Source of the DNA: Sphingomonas sp.
GTDB lineage: Bacteria > Pseudomonadota > Alphaproteobacteria > Sphingomonadales > Sphingomonadaceae
DNA: 64,000 bases
Assembly (NCBI RefSeq): GCF_017744835.1
Contig: NZ_JAGIAM010000001.1
Span: 558,001 to 622,000 of the forward strand
Reading direction: 5' to 3'
The notes beneath the pieces are model-generated. The model saw only the letters and a list, made by a program, of their open reading frames with translations, ran no database searches and had not been told where the DNA came from. Shown here piece after piece: positions 46,359-54,644 of this stretch (position 1 is the stretch's first letter; every line of letters starts with the position of its first letter). The position numbers and the translations under genes are program-made.

Positions 46359-47261
46359 TCAGTCCGGATTGATCTGCCGGTTCGCGCGCAGCCGCGCGGT
46401 GGCGAGCTGGACGAAGGCGCGGACCTTGGCCGTTACGCGTCGCCCCTCGGGGTGGACGATGTGGATCGGCCAAGGCTCTTCCTCATAGTCGGTGAGGACA
46501 GGGACCAGTTTCCCCTGCTCGACCAGAGCGGCGACCTGATAGGACAGCACGCGCGTCAGCCCCCAACCCTGGACGGCGGCCTCGATCGCGGCGTCGTTGG
46601 TGCTGCACAGCAGCCGCGGGGCCACGCGTACGGTGACGGGCCTGCCACCGCCGAAATGCCAGTCGGGTGAGTTCCAGGCCTCGGTCGCGCCGACGATCTG
46701 ATGCGCGAGCAGGTCGCCCGGAACCTGCGGCACCCCCCGACGGCGCAAATAGCCGGGCGCGCCGCACACGATGCGCCGCATCGTCCCGACGCGTACCGCG
46801 CTGAGGCTCGACGACGGCAGATGGCCGAGGCGCACCGCGACGTCGACGCCCTCTTCCACCATGTTGGTCACACGATCGACGAGGAGCGCGCGCACCGAAA
46901 CCTTGGGGTGGAGATCGAGATATTCCATCAGGATCGGGAGCACATAGATCCGCCCGAACTGCGTCGAGGCGGAGATGGTGAGCGTGCCGCCTGGCGTCGC
47001 GAACGCGCCCGAAGCCAGCGCATCGGCTTCCTCGAGCTCGGCGAGGATGCGGCGGCAGTCCTCGACATAGCTCGCCCCCGTCTCGGTGAGCGTGACCGAG
47101 CGCGTGGTGCGGACGAAGAAGCGGGTGCCGAGCCGTTCCTCAAGCCCGGCTACGGCGCGCGTGACAGCAGGCGGGCTGCTATGGAGCTCGCGCGCCGCTC
47201 GGGCGAAGCTGCCCGTCTCTGCCACCTTCACCAGGATGCGCATCGCCTGCAACCGATCCAT
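46359..47261 (-). CDS. LysR-family transcriptional regulator
   Basis: A 300-residue regulator. The N-terminal HTH ([62 protein letters not shown], shown here by its start and end only as a landmark: residues 1-62) is the typical LysR form. The substrate-binding domain follows (about 88-295). It is divergent from a glutathione S-transferase gene with 105 bases between, the common layout of a LysR controlling its neighbour. The intergenic ATTCC-N7-GGAAT repeat fits a LysR site. Confidence 0.92.
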   Translation of the reverse strand: MDRLQAMRILVKVAETGSFARAARELHSSPPAVTRAVAGLEERLGTRFFVRTTRSVTLTETGASYVEDCRRILAELEEADALASGAFATPGGTLTISASTQFGRIYVLPILMEYLDLHPKVSVRALLVDRVTNMVEEGVDVAVRLGHLPSSSLSAVRVGTMRRIVCGAPGYLRRRGVPQVPGDLLAHQIVGATEAWNSPDWHFGGGRPVTVRVAPRLLCSTNDAAIEAAVQGWGLTRVLSYQVAALVEQGKLVPVLTDYEEEPWPIHIVHPEGRRVTAKVRAFVQLATARLRANRQINPD

Positions 47262-47272
47262 GCCGACGGTTT

Positions 47273-47289
47273 ATTCCAGATTCCGGAAT
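47273..47289. promoter_or_regulatory. LysR-type inverted repeat (T-N11-A form)
   Basis: ATTCC-N7-GGAAT (attccagattccggaat), 11 bases from the LysR start codon, in the LysR/GST divergent region. It contains the T-N11-A core of LysR operators and so may be an autoregulatory site. A further ggaat half-like copy occurs nearer the GST start (about 47324). Confidence 0.5.
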
Positions 47290-47366
47290 TATCAATTGCC
47301 CATTACGGCCATTCTTCTCGGTGTTGGAATAGGCGATCTCCCAAGCCGATTTTTCGGGAGCCCAGG

Positions 47367-47972
47367 ATGAAACTCTACCACCACCCTCTGTCGGGCCATG
47401 CCCATCGCACACGGCTGTTCTGCGCCTTGCTGGGCATCGAGCCCGAACTGGTCGCCCTCGATCTGAAAAGCGGCGCCCACAAGGCCGAGGACTTTCTGAA
47501 GCTCAATCGCTTCGGACAAGTGCCGCTCCTCGACGACGACGGCGTGCTGGTGCCCGATTCCAACGCGATCCTGATCTATCTTGCCAAGAAGCTCGGCCGC
47601 ACCGACTGGCTGCCCGAGGATCCGGCAGGCGCGGCGGCGGTGCAGCGCTGGCTGTCGGTCGCCGCGGGGCAGATCGCCTTCGGCCCGGCGGCGGCGCGGC
47701 TGGTCACGATCTTCGGCGCGAAGTTCAACGCGGAGGAAGTCATCGCCCGCGCCCACGCGATCCTCACGCTGATCGACGCCGAGCTGGAGACGCGCGACTG
47801 GATCGCGAGCGACCGTCCGACGATCGCCGACGTCGCGCTCTACAGCTATGTCGTCAAGGCGCCCGAGGGCAATGTCGACCTGTCACCCTATGCACATGTC
47901 GCGGCATGGCTGAAGCGCGTCGAGGCGCTGCCCGGCTTCCTGCCGTTCGACGTCGCGGCGCTGGCCGCCTGA
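47367..47972 (+). CDS. Glutathione S-transferase family protein
   Basis: A 201-residue enzyme with thioredoxin-like N-domain ([23 protein letters not shown], about 1-80), the glutathione-site [21 protein letters not shown] with the cis-Pro and the Ser/Asp gamma-glutamyl-binding motif, and a helical C-domain ending [14 protein letters not shown], the N-capping box. The ATG at 47367 follows caggag-type sequence (gggagcccagg). Substrate not known. Controlled probably by the divergent LysR gene. Confidence 0.9.
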   Translation: MKLYHHPLSGHAHRTRLFCALLGIEPELVALDLKSGAHKAEDFLKLNRFGQVPLLDDDGVLVPDSNAILIYLAKKLGRTDWLPEDPAGAAAVQRWLSVAAGQIAFGPAAARLVTIFGAKFNAEEVIARAHAILTLIDAELETRDWIASDRPTIADVALYSYVVKAPEGNVDLSPYAHVAAWLKRVEALPGFLPFDVAALAA

Positions 47973-47987
47973 CCGCGAGTCCAGCCT

Positions 47988-48962
47988 GTGCCGACCGGCG
48001 CCCCCCTTCCCTCGGCCTCGCCGTTCCATGCTGCCGAGATCGCGCTCCAGCAGCGCATCGGCGCGGCCGAGAAGATGGACGCGATCGGGCGCAAGGTGAT
48101 CCGCAGCTTCATGCCCGACCAGCACCGCGACTTCTTCGCCCAGCTGCCTTTCGTGCTGGTCGGCACGGTGGACCACGCCGGCGACAGCTGGGCGACGATT
48201 CTCACCGGCGCGCCCGGCTTCCTGCACTCGCCCGATCCGGCGGTGCTCGAGGTCGCGGCCGGCTGCGCGCCGGGCGATCCCGCGGCAGCTGGGATGGTCG
48301 AGGGGGCCGATATCGGAATGCTGGGCATCGAGCTGCACACAAGGCGGCGCAACCGCGTCAACGGGCGCATGCGACGGCACGGCGCCGACCGTTTCAGCCT
48401 CACCGTCGAGCACAGTTTCGGCAATTGCCCCAAATATATCCAGCTCCGCCAGTTCCGCTGGGAGGCCGGAGCGCCCGGAGCCCCGGTGGCATTGGCCGCC
48501 CTCGATGCGCGGGCGCGCGCGATCATCGAGGAAGCCGACACCTTCTTCGTCGCGAGCCATGTCGAGCTGGAAGGCGGACGCCGCCAGGTCGATGTCTCGC
48601 ATCGCGGCGGCAAGCCGGGGTTCGTGCGCCTGGGCCCGCAGGGGCGGCTCACCATCCCTGATTTTTCGGGCAACCGCCATTTCAACACGCTGGGCAACAT
48701 CCTGGCCAATGGGCATGCCGGGCTGTTGTTCATCGACTTCGAGCGTGGCGACCTGCTCCAGATGACAGGCGATGCAGAGCTGATCCTCGACAGCCCCGAG
48801 ATTCAGGCCTTCGCGGGATGCGAGCGGCTGTGGCGCTTCGCGCCGCGCCGCATCGTGCTTCGCCCCGGCGCCAGCCCGCTCCGCTGGCGCGCGCACGACG
48901 AAATGCTCTCGCCCCATCTGCTCGCGACCGGCGCCTGGGCTCCTCGCTCATCGAATTCCTGA
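47988..48962 (+). CDS. Pyridoxamine 5'-phosphate oxidase-fold (FMN-binding) protein
   Basis: A 324-residue protein with two split-barrel flavin-binding units: QLPFVLVGTVDHAGDSWATILTG (about 50-72) and EEADTFFVASHVELEGGRRQ (about 184-203) with the FMN-pocket NRHFNTLGNILANGHAGLLFIDF. This is the PNPOx-like family that includes short bacterial FMN- or FAD-binding oxidoreductases. GTG start at 47988. It begins 15 bases after the GST stop, on the same strand, so it is likely in the same LysR-controlled unit. Confidence 0.83.
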   Translation: MPTGAPLPSASPFHAAEIALQQRIGAAEKMDAIGRKVIRSFMPDQHRDFFAQLPFVLVGTVDHAGDSWATILTGAPGFLHSPDPAVLEVAAGCAPGDPAAAGMVEGADIGMLGIELHTRRRNRVNGRMRRHGADRFSLTVEHSFGNCPKYIQLRQFRWEAGAPGAPVALAALDARARAIIEEADTFFVASHVELEGGRRQVDVSHRGGKPGFVRLGPQGRLTIPDFSGNRHFNTLGNILANGHAGLLFIDFERGDLLQMTGDAELILDSPEIQAFAGCERLWRFAPRRIVLRPGASPLRWRAHDEMLSPHLLATGAWAPRSSNS

Positions 48963-49044
48963 CTGTGGCGGGGGCGCAGCGTCCGATGCTTGCCCGTGGA
49001 TCTCGGGTTGACGGGTTCCGCACCGAACGATCAAGCAGTGGAAA

Positions 49045-50223
49045 GTGACAACAAATCTTTCACTTGAAGAAGCGCGACGAATCGCTCTTGCAGCCCAAGG
49101 ATTCGGCATTCCTCGACCCGCGCGAACAACCCCCAACCGTTTAAGAGCGACGCTAGATCGGCTCGGGCTCTTTCAAATCGACAGCGTGAACGTGCTCACC
49201 AGGGCACATTATCTGCCCGCCTTCTCGCGGCTTGGGCGTTACGACCCCAACTTGATAGAGCGTGACGCTTGGGGCCCGATGCGCCAGCGGCGCATGTTTG
49301 AATATTGGGCGCATGAAGCCTCCCTGCTTCCGCTCGAACTGCACCCCGTGCTGCGCTGGCGGATGGCCCGCGCAGAACGCGGCGAGATCGGTTACCAAGG
49401 CCTGAGGCGCTTCGCGGCCGAGCGAAGAGCTGAGGCGCAGGCGGTGCTCGACCGTATAACCGCGGAGGGGCCTATGACGGCCGCGGACTTCGAAAACGGA
49501 TCGAGCAAGAGCGGGTGGTGGGAATGGAGTCACACCAAGCACGCACTGGAATGGCTATTCTGGGCGGGCAAGATTACCACCGCAACGCGCCGCGGGAACT
49601 TCGCCCGGGTCTATGACCTGCCTGACCGTGTTTTGCCCAAGGCTATCCTTGATCTGCCCACCCCGGATACGGCGAGCGCGCAACGCACATTGATCGAGCG
49701 CAGCGCGCGTGCGCTCGGGGTCGCAACCGCTGCGGACCTGCGCGATTATTATCGCCTGAAACCCGAAGAGGCCGATCACGCCATAGCGGCCGAAGCAGAA
49801 GCGGGCACGCTCGTCCCGGTTCGCGTCGAGGGCTGGAGTCAGAAAGCGTGGATGCATCGCGAAGCCCACGCACCCCGCAGCGTGCGCGCTGCGTCGTTGC
49901 TGGCGCCATTCGACCCCTTGATCTGGGAGCGCGGCCGCACCGAACGTTTGTTCGGATTTCGCTATCGCATCGAAATCTATGTGCCGCAGGACAAGCGCAC
50001 TCATGGCTACTACGTCCTGCCCTTTCTCATGGACGAAGCGCTCGTCGCCCGAGCGGATCTCAAGGCCGATCGCCAGGCCAGCATGCTCCTCGCGCATCGC
50101 GTGACACTCGAACCCGGCGCGCCCGCCGAAACGGTTGCGCGGCTGGGTGACGAACTTGATCAGCTCGCTGCGTGGCTTGGGCTCAATGGCGTTCGAATCG
50201 GCGAGATCGTTCGGGTTTCCTGA
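49045..50223 (+). CDS. AlkX/YcaQ-type winged-helix DNA glycosylase
   Basis: A 392-residue protein of the HTH_42 family that includes E. coli YcaQ (AlkX), which unhooks DNA interstrand crosslinks, and Streptomyces AlkZ. It starts TNLSLEEARRIALAAQGF, has the catalytic-type motif QID in LGLFQIDSVNVLTRAHYLPAFSR (about residues 38-43), and the C-terminal FDPLIWERGRTERLFGFRYRIEIYVP. The QxD form is that of AlkX-type enzymes. GTG start at 49045. It ends 3 bases before the downstream integrase remnant region and may mark the edge of the defence island. Confidence 0.85.
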   Translation: MTTNLSLEEARRIALAAQGFGIPRPARTTPNRLRATLDRLGLFQIDSVNVLTRAHYLPAFSRLGRYDPNLIERDAWGPMRQRRMFEYWAHEASLLPLELHPVLRWRMARAERGEIGYQGLRRFAAERRAEAQAVLDRITAEGPMTAADFENGSSKSGWWEWSHTKHALEWLFWAGKITTATRRGNFARVYDLPDRVLPKAILDLPTPDTASAQRTLIERSARALGVATAADLRDYYRLKPEEADHAIAAEAEAGTLVPVRVEGWSQKAWMHREAHAPRSVRAASLLAPFDPLIWERGRTERLFGFRYRIEIYVPQDKRTHGYYVLPFLMDEALVARADLKADRQASMLLAHRVTLEPGAPAETVARLGDELDQLAAWLGLNGVRIGEIVRVS

Positions 50224-50225
50224 GC

Positions 50226-50660
50226 TTCAAAATGGGCGGCCGCTTTCGGGGCGGCGCGTCGGCGTCGATCGCGTCGGGATTCCGCAACTCCATCTCGTTG
50301 CGCAGCGTCGCAGGCCATCGCTCGAAAGCAGCGGGCGGTCATTTCGTCGCCGCTATAGCCCATCGGCCGCGTTGGCATCGAATTGCGCGCCGAGCTTCCG
50401 GCGCTATTTCGCGACCGTCGGGTCGATGCCGTCCGCGACCATCTGGCCCGAAGTCGCGTTTGACGCGAGCATCGGCAAGGCTGACCTCGGGCCATACGCC
50501 GATCGCAAGCGTCTTCCGCTTGTCGAGGAAGCGATAGCGAAAAGCGCCACCATTTGGCGCCGTTCGGCATCACCAGGAGGAAGAGGGAGCGCTCGTTACT
50601 GAGCTTGCAGGCCTTCGCTCGAGGCTGCGCATTTCTGATCGCAAGAGCTGTAGGAGCCAT
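50226..50660 (-). pseudogene. Degraded P4-type (DUF4102) tyrosine integrase
   Basis: The reverse strand from an ATG at 50660 begins MAPTALAIRNAQPRAKACKL, the arm-binding start of P4-type integrases. After MPNGAKWWRF (about 50535) the sense shifts to another frame: RYRFLDKRKTLAIGVWPEVSLADARVK is visible in the +1 frame, then MVADGIDPTVAK. Further down, ARCFRAM followed by TLRNEMELRNPDAI-like sequence (again in a shifted frame) matches the family C-terminus that reads near MASTLLNE in intact copies. So N- and C-terminal ends are joined with at least two frameshifts and the catalytic core deleted. It cannot make an active recombinase. Confidence 0.75.
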
Positions 50661-51234
50661 GGGTATCTCCGTTCGAAAAACGGCGAATCCACTGCTGATT
50701 GTGCCACCAAAACTGGTGGTATGTCGGCGGACCCGCCCAAATCTCGTCGGAAAGATATTTGGAAAAAGGCTTTTTCCCCAGCCACTTACGCGACGCCGAT
50801 GGACGCTGATGGATGGGGAAAGTGGTGCCAGAAGAGCTTGATCGCTGGGCAGCTAAGCGATTGATTTCGCAGTCAAATCATAGACTTGCAAACTCGCCAA
50901 GGACATCGATAGCACGATCTGGATTCGTGGAAAAGGCTGGACGTGAATGGACGGGCGGTTCGAGTCCTTCTGGGCGTCGGGCCGGTTGGGCTCATGTCCG
51001 AAATAGAACTACAAATTTCGGACAGATAAGCGGGTGGGCCACCCCTATGTCAGTGATTCTCCAGCACGAGGGCCGACCTTGAATTCCGTGCGTCATCTAC
51101 ACCCATGATATATTGCAGGCATATATTTCAATGCGTCATGCGCGAGCAGCAGAGCCCCTCTGGACGTAAAGCGGCGCCCATAGATCGCCGGTAGGTTCGC
51201 GAGACTGGGGTGCGCAGAGGGGGATCAGCGTCAG
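50661..51234. other. Gene-poor 574-base boundary region
   Basis: This stretch between the integrase remnant and the nuclease gene is richer in A/T in parts and has no supported gene. It holds two palindromes (50703-50718, ccacca-aaac-tggtgg, and 50995-51024) and a tRNA T-arm-like stretch (ggcggttcgagtccttc near 50955). It is likely the scar of a mobile element and the promoter of the gene at 51235. Confidence 0.5.
50995..51024. repeat. 30-base palindrome resembling a resolvase crossover site
   Basis: tgtccgaaat - 10 bases - atttcggaca is a perfect 10-bp inverted repeat. The arm pattern and overall size are like the crossover site I of Tn3-family resolvase (res) sites, whose outer ends are TGTC/GACA-like with an AT-rich centre. 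No resolvase gene is in the window. It could also be an operator or an attachment site. Confidence 0.4.
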
Positions 51235-52959
51235 GTGACTGACAGCCTGCGAGAATTCTACGAAAGCCTCAATCAGGAGGAGCGAGTTCTCGCGGCTGAA
51301 GTCGCGACCGACCGTCTCGGGCTGCTGATGCGGATCGCCATCAACGAGCTCGACCTCGATTTCGAAGGTGTGGACCTCGGAGCCGAGCCGACGGAGGCCG
51401 ATCAGGAGCGATCGTACCTCATGCGCATCGGCGTGGTCCGCATCATCAAGCTGGCAATGCAGGCAAACGATCGGTTCGATGCGCCGACGGTGACGATCCA
51501 GCGCGACCTCACCTACTCGGGTGCGGTGCTCTCGCTCATCGGTGTGGCCGGCGCAATCGAGCACGGCCGGCGCGTGGCGCAGAGCCTGACCGCAAAGGGG
51601 GCTCGGATAGAGAAGCTGCCCGATCGCTTCCGCATCGTGCTGCCCGCGAAGGTGGCCGATCTCGAGCTGCACGAGCGCGAGCTCGAGCGTCTTCACACTG
51701 GGCATTACAGGAGAAGTCTCGCGGAGGGCTACGAAGCGATCGTCGGGCCCAGGATCGGCGATGAAGTCAGAGCACTGCTTACCGATCTCGTCTATCCCTT
51801 CGCGACGCACTTCATCGGCTACGAGGCCGATCCCGCGCTGGACTTCTACTTCTTCGGGCACGCCTACAATGACATGCTGCTTGCCAAGGGTTTCGACACC
51901 TTCCACTTCTCTACGATCTTCGGTGGCGTGACCTTCGCGAACTACAAGCTCGCAGCGACCTTCATCGTGTCAGTGGCGATGAAGCACCGTGCATTCGTGC
52001 GAGCACTCCTGGAGAAGGAGCCTTCGATCAGGATCGAGGACATCCTCACCGTGTCGGTCGAGACCGCAGGCTTTCTCGAAGGGTTGCGAGAGTTCATCAA
52101 TCAGTTCGGCGAGCGGTTCGAAGGCCATGTGCCGGTGACCGATGACGACGTGCGGATCATCTTCGACGTGCTTTCCGTAAGCAGGCGCAATCTGGCGCTG
52201 CTCGATCGTCCGGGGGCGCCGATCCCGCCGTTGATCCAGTGCTCCGACGATCACGTTATCAGGCCCCTGGCGGGCGCGACCAGCGATGAGGTCATGCTGT
52301 TTCTCCTGAATTCGCTGCAGCACAGCTTTCCGAAGGAGTACGACCGGGCGCAGCGGGCCCGGGAAGGGGTGATGCAACGATCGGTCGAGAAGGCGATCCG
52401 CTCGGTGCTTCCCACGCTGGAATTCCGGGGCAACATCAAGTTGAGGCAGGCCGGCAAGGTTCTGACGGACATCGATCTGGTGATTGTCGAGGCGTCGGGC
52501 AACCGCGTGATCCTTACGCAGCTGAAGCATCAGGACCCGTACGGCGCGGATTTCGCCACGATGCTGGCGAGGACCGGCCGGCTGAATCAGCAGGTGAGCG
52601 AATGGCTTCGCAAGGTGCGTTCATGGCTCGCCGCCGCGAGCACGGCCGAACTTCGCGCGACCTTTCGGCTGCCGTCCGGTTCGGCGAGACCCCAAATCAG
52701 CCTGCTTGTTCTCACGCGGCACTACGCGCATTCGCTCCGACAGGTTGTAGCCGATGACGATGTCACATTCTCCAACTGGAATCAGCTCGTCACGGCGATA
52801 GCGCGACTTCAGGAGCGAGCAGGCGATGCCTCGGCAGGCGATCTGATCGAGGAGCTGAGGGCTCTGAGTACGCCGGAACAGGAAGAGCATCTGCCCGAAC
52901 CGTCCAGTGTCTGGACCGTCGGAAACCTGCGTTTCACGATCGAGCAGGAGCAGGTCTAG
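51235..52959 (+). CDS. Unrecognised defence-island protein with PD-(D/E)XK-like C-terminal domain
   Basis: A 574-residue cytosolic protein. The first about 380 residues are helical and match no family known to me (MTDSLREFYESLNQEERVLA at the start; LDFYFFGHAYNDMLL near 205). The last part (about 395-510) looks like a PD-(D/E)XK nuclease fold: Glu in MQRSVEKAIRS, Asp in LTDIDLVIVE, and QLK in VILTQLKHQ (D-X(n)-QXK, with Gln replacing Asp/Glu). It stands alone on the plus strand and converges on the AbiE operon. It could be a restriction-like effector or a nuclease fused to a sensor. Confidence 0.7.
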   Translation: MTDSLREFYESLNQEERVLAAEVATDRLGLLMRIAINELDLDFEGVDLGAEPTEADQERSYLMRIGVVRIIKLAMQANDRFDAPTVTIQRDLTYSGAVLSLIGVAGAIEHGRRVAQSLTAKGARIEKLPDRFRIVLPAKVADLELHERELERLHTGHYRRSLAEGYEAIVGPRIGDEVRALLTDLVYPFATHFIGYEADPALDFYFFGHAYNDMLLAKGFDTFHFSTIFGGVTFANYKLAATFIVSVAMKHRAFVRALLEKEPSIRIEDILTVSVETAGFLEGLREFINQFGERFEGHVPVTDDDVRIIFDVLSVSRRNLALLDRPGAPIPPLIQCSDDHVIRPLAGATSDEVMLFLLNSLQHSFPKEYDRAQRAREGVMQRSVEKAIRSVLPTLEFRGNIKLRQAGKVLTDIDLVIVEASGNRVILTQLKHQDPYGADFATMLARTGRLNQQVSEWLRKVRSWLAAASTAELRATFRLPSGSARPQISLLVLTRHYAHSLRQVVADDDVTFSNWNQLVTAIARLQERAGDASAGDLIEELRALSTPEQEEHLPEPSSVWTVGNLRFTIEQEQV

Positions 52960-53009
52960 GCGCCCCTGCCCGGCATCCGCTGTCAAACCGGGCCAAAGGG
53001 CGCCTTTGC

Positions 53010-53888
53010 TCATCGAACCGGCGGCGACTTGGCGCCTGACAGGCGCTCGCATGACGGGCCGACGAGGCCCCATGCCGCATTGATGACTTCTTCGAAGGCG
53101 AGATCCTTCAGATCCAGCGATGCGGCGTATGCCCGCCATTGTGCCTGCTTGGCGTCGGTCAGCATCGCGTCGGACAGTCCCGGCGGCCTCTCGGCGGGTA
53201 GCGCCGTGCCTCGCCGATCGAAGGTCGCGCTGATCGCCGCATCGAGGTCTTCCGGCGCAATCTGCAGGGCTCTCGGAATGGCCCAGAGATCGAAATAGTC
53301 CTTCATCCGCCCGTTGGCGGCGCCAAGAGCAACCATGGCCTGGAACTTCTCGGCGATGACCGAGGCAGGTGGGTAGATCCGGATTTCCGGCTCCTCCATG
53401 CCCAGCATTGACGGATAGGCCATCGTCTGGGCTGAATCAGCGAGCGCATCGCCGAAACCAATATCGATCGTCACCGGAATTCGGCTTCGCTCCAAATGAG
53501 CTTCGGCCCGCAGCCGAATGCCACCGTATTCCATTTCCTCGCGGATGATCGTGGTCTTCAGGCTTGCAGTGTCGAATATCAAGCCGTCCCCGGCGTCGAT
53601 CGAGAGAACCTCCGCAAACACCTTTTGCAGATGTTCGGGATCGCTGTTTCCATGGCCCAGAAAATCGGCGTCCCTCGTCTCGCGCGACGTGCTCTCGAGC
53701 CAGAGGGTGACGAGCATGCCGCCCTTCAGAATGAAGGAGCCGCGATGTGCGGAGATCGACAGACGATAGAGCAGCCGCTCGAGCGCGTAGCGGACGAGCA
53801 CCACATCATAGACTCGCCCCTCGCTGCGAGCGAGATTGAGGAGCCGCTGCTTTACCGACGCGGCCATGTTGACGGGCGCCTTACCCAT
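53010..53888 (-). CDS. AbiEii-family nucleotidyltransferase toxin
   Basis: A 292-residue toxin of the AbiEii/AbiGii family, a DNA polymerase beta-like nucleotidyltransferase (characterised members attach nucleotides to tRNA or other targets). Motifs: FILKGGMLVTLWLESTSRETRDADFLGHG, with GG and the paired Asp (about residues 51-79); VTIDIGFGD carrying the third acidic residue; and the motif IYPPASVIAEKFQAMVALG with MKDYFDLW, the usual KD...D. It overlaps the antitoxin gene by 8 bases and is transcribed after it, the standard order for type IV AbiE systems. Confidence 0.92.
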   Translation of the reverse strand: MGKAPVNMAASVKQRLLNLARSEGRVYDVVLVRYALERLLYRLSISAHRGSFILKGGMLVTLWLESTSRETRDADFLGHGNSDPEHLQKVFAEVLSIDAGDGLIFDTASLKTTIIREEMEYGGIRLRAEAHLERSRIPVTIDIGFGDALADSAQTMAYPSMLGMEEPEIRIYPPASVIAEKFQAMVALGAANGRMKDYFDLWAIPRALQIAPEDLDAAISATFDRRGTALPAERPPGLSDAMLTDAKQAQWRAYAASLDLKDLAFEEVINAAWGLVGPSCERLSGAKSPPVR

Positions 53889-54507
53889 TGGATGTGAGCG
53901 CTTCGAGATAGGGCTTCATGATGTTCCAGGCATCACCGGCAATCGCCGCGTCCGCGATCGATGCGGGTGTGGCCTTGCGCTGGTCGAGAGTGGCCCGGAG
54001 AGCTTCCACCGCGACGGATCGATCCACCAGTCGGCGATTCCGGAAAACGTCCGCCAGTGTCTTCGGAATGGAAAATATGGGAACCTCGGTCCCCGAGATC
54101 GTGTGATATTCGATCCCCTGCTGCATGTATCGGTCCCGAAGCTCGACAATGCGAACCGGGGGGTAGGAGGGCGCCGGCGCGCTCCAGTCCCTTGTGCTGA
54201 CCGCAACCCACACCTTTCGCGGCATCTGGTCCGTCAGTTCATGAAAGGCCAGCGCGGAAACCATTGCGATGACCCCCCGAGGAACCTTCTTTGCGGCCTC
54301 CGCCAGTGCCTGATGTGCGTCAATGTCGCTGTCGGCGCGCTGATACAGTCCGCGGGATATTCGAGTGAGTTCGCCGGCGCGGACAGCTCGCGAGATGGTG
54401 GGCGGGTCGATTCCCTCCTGCCGCAGCTCGTAGGCGCGTACGATCGGTTGCCGCGCGAGTATGTCCGCGAGCCTTTGCCGCTGCGATCGGGAAGGAGAGT
54501 CGGCCAT
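53881..54507 (-). CDS. AbiEi-family antitoxin with N-terminal winged helix
   Basis: A 208-residue antitoxin. The N-terminal winged helix (about 10-55; RQPIVRAYELRQEGIDPPTISRAVRAG) binds the promoter; the C-terminal part (about 70-208; RGVIAMVSALAFHELTDQMP, ISGTEVPIFSIPKTLADVF) is the AbiEi effector domain. AbiEi proteins neutralise the toxin without a stable complex and repress their own operon. The ATG at 54507 lies 4 bases after the first of two 46-bp palindromes; the ribosome site agga is within the palindrome arm. An open frame runs upstream through the palindromes and is rejected. Confidence 0.9.
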   Translation of the reverse strand: MADSPSRSQRQRLADILARQPIVRAYELRQEGIDPPTISRAVRAGELTRISRGLYQRADSDIDAHQALAEAAKKVPRGVIAMVSALAFHELTDQMPRKVWVAVSTRDWSAPAPSYPPVRIVELRDRYMQQGIEYHTISGTEVPIFSIPKTLADVFRNRRLVDRSVAVEALRATLDQRKATPASIADAAIAGDAWNIMKPYLEALTSNG

Positions 54508-54510
54508 TCT

Positions 54511-54556
54511 GTTACATATCCTGGGTCTGGACCATTTCAGACCCAGGATATGTAAC
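54511..54556. promoter_or_regulatory. AbiEi operator palindrome 1
   Basis: An 18-bp perfect inverted repeat (gttacatatcctgggtct / agacccaggatatgtaac) around a 10-base centre, 3 bases upstream of the antitoxin start codon. It includes the likely Shine-Dalgarno (agga). Confidence 0.8.
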
Positions 54557-54564
54557 ACACCCCC

Positions 54565-54610
54565 GTTACATATCCTGGGTCTCATTTCGCATAGACCCAG
54601 GATATGTAAC
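54565..54610. promoter_or_regulatory. AbiEi operator palindrome 2
   Basis: A second copy with arms identical to palindrome 1 and again a 10-base (different) centre, 8 bases further upstream. Centre-to-centre distance is 54 bases, close to five helix turns, so both copies lie on the same face of the DNA. Confidence 0.8.
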
Positions 54611-54644
54611 AAGCGAACGCGCTCCCTGCCACATTTGCAGCCCG

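Noticed and set aside
50950..50985. tRNA T-arm-like stretch (ggttcgagtcc)
   Set aside because: The rest of a cloverleaf is missing and the stem has a mismatch; could be an attachment-site relic but cannot be shown.
50813..51082. 89-residue plus-strand frame in the boundary region
   Set aside because: No family, no ribosome site, runs through the palindrome at 50995.
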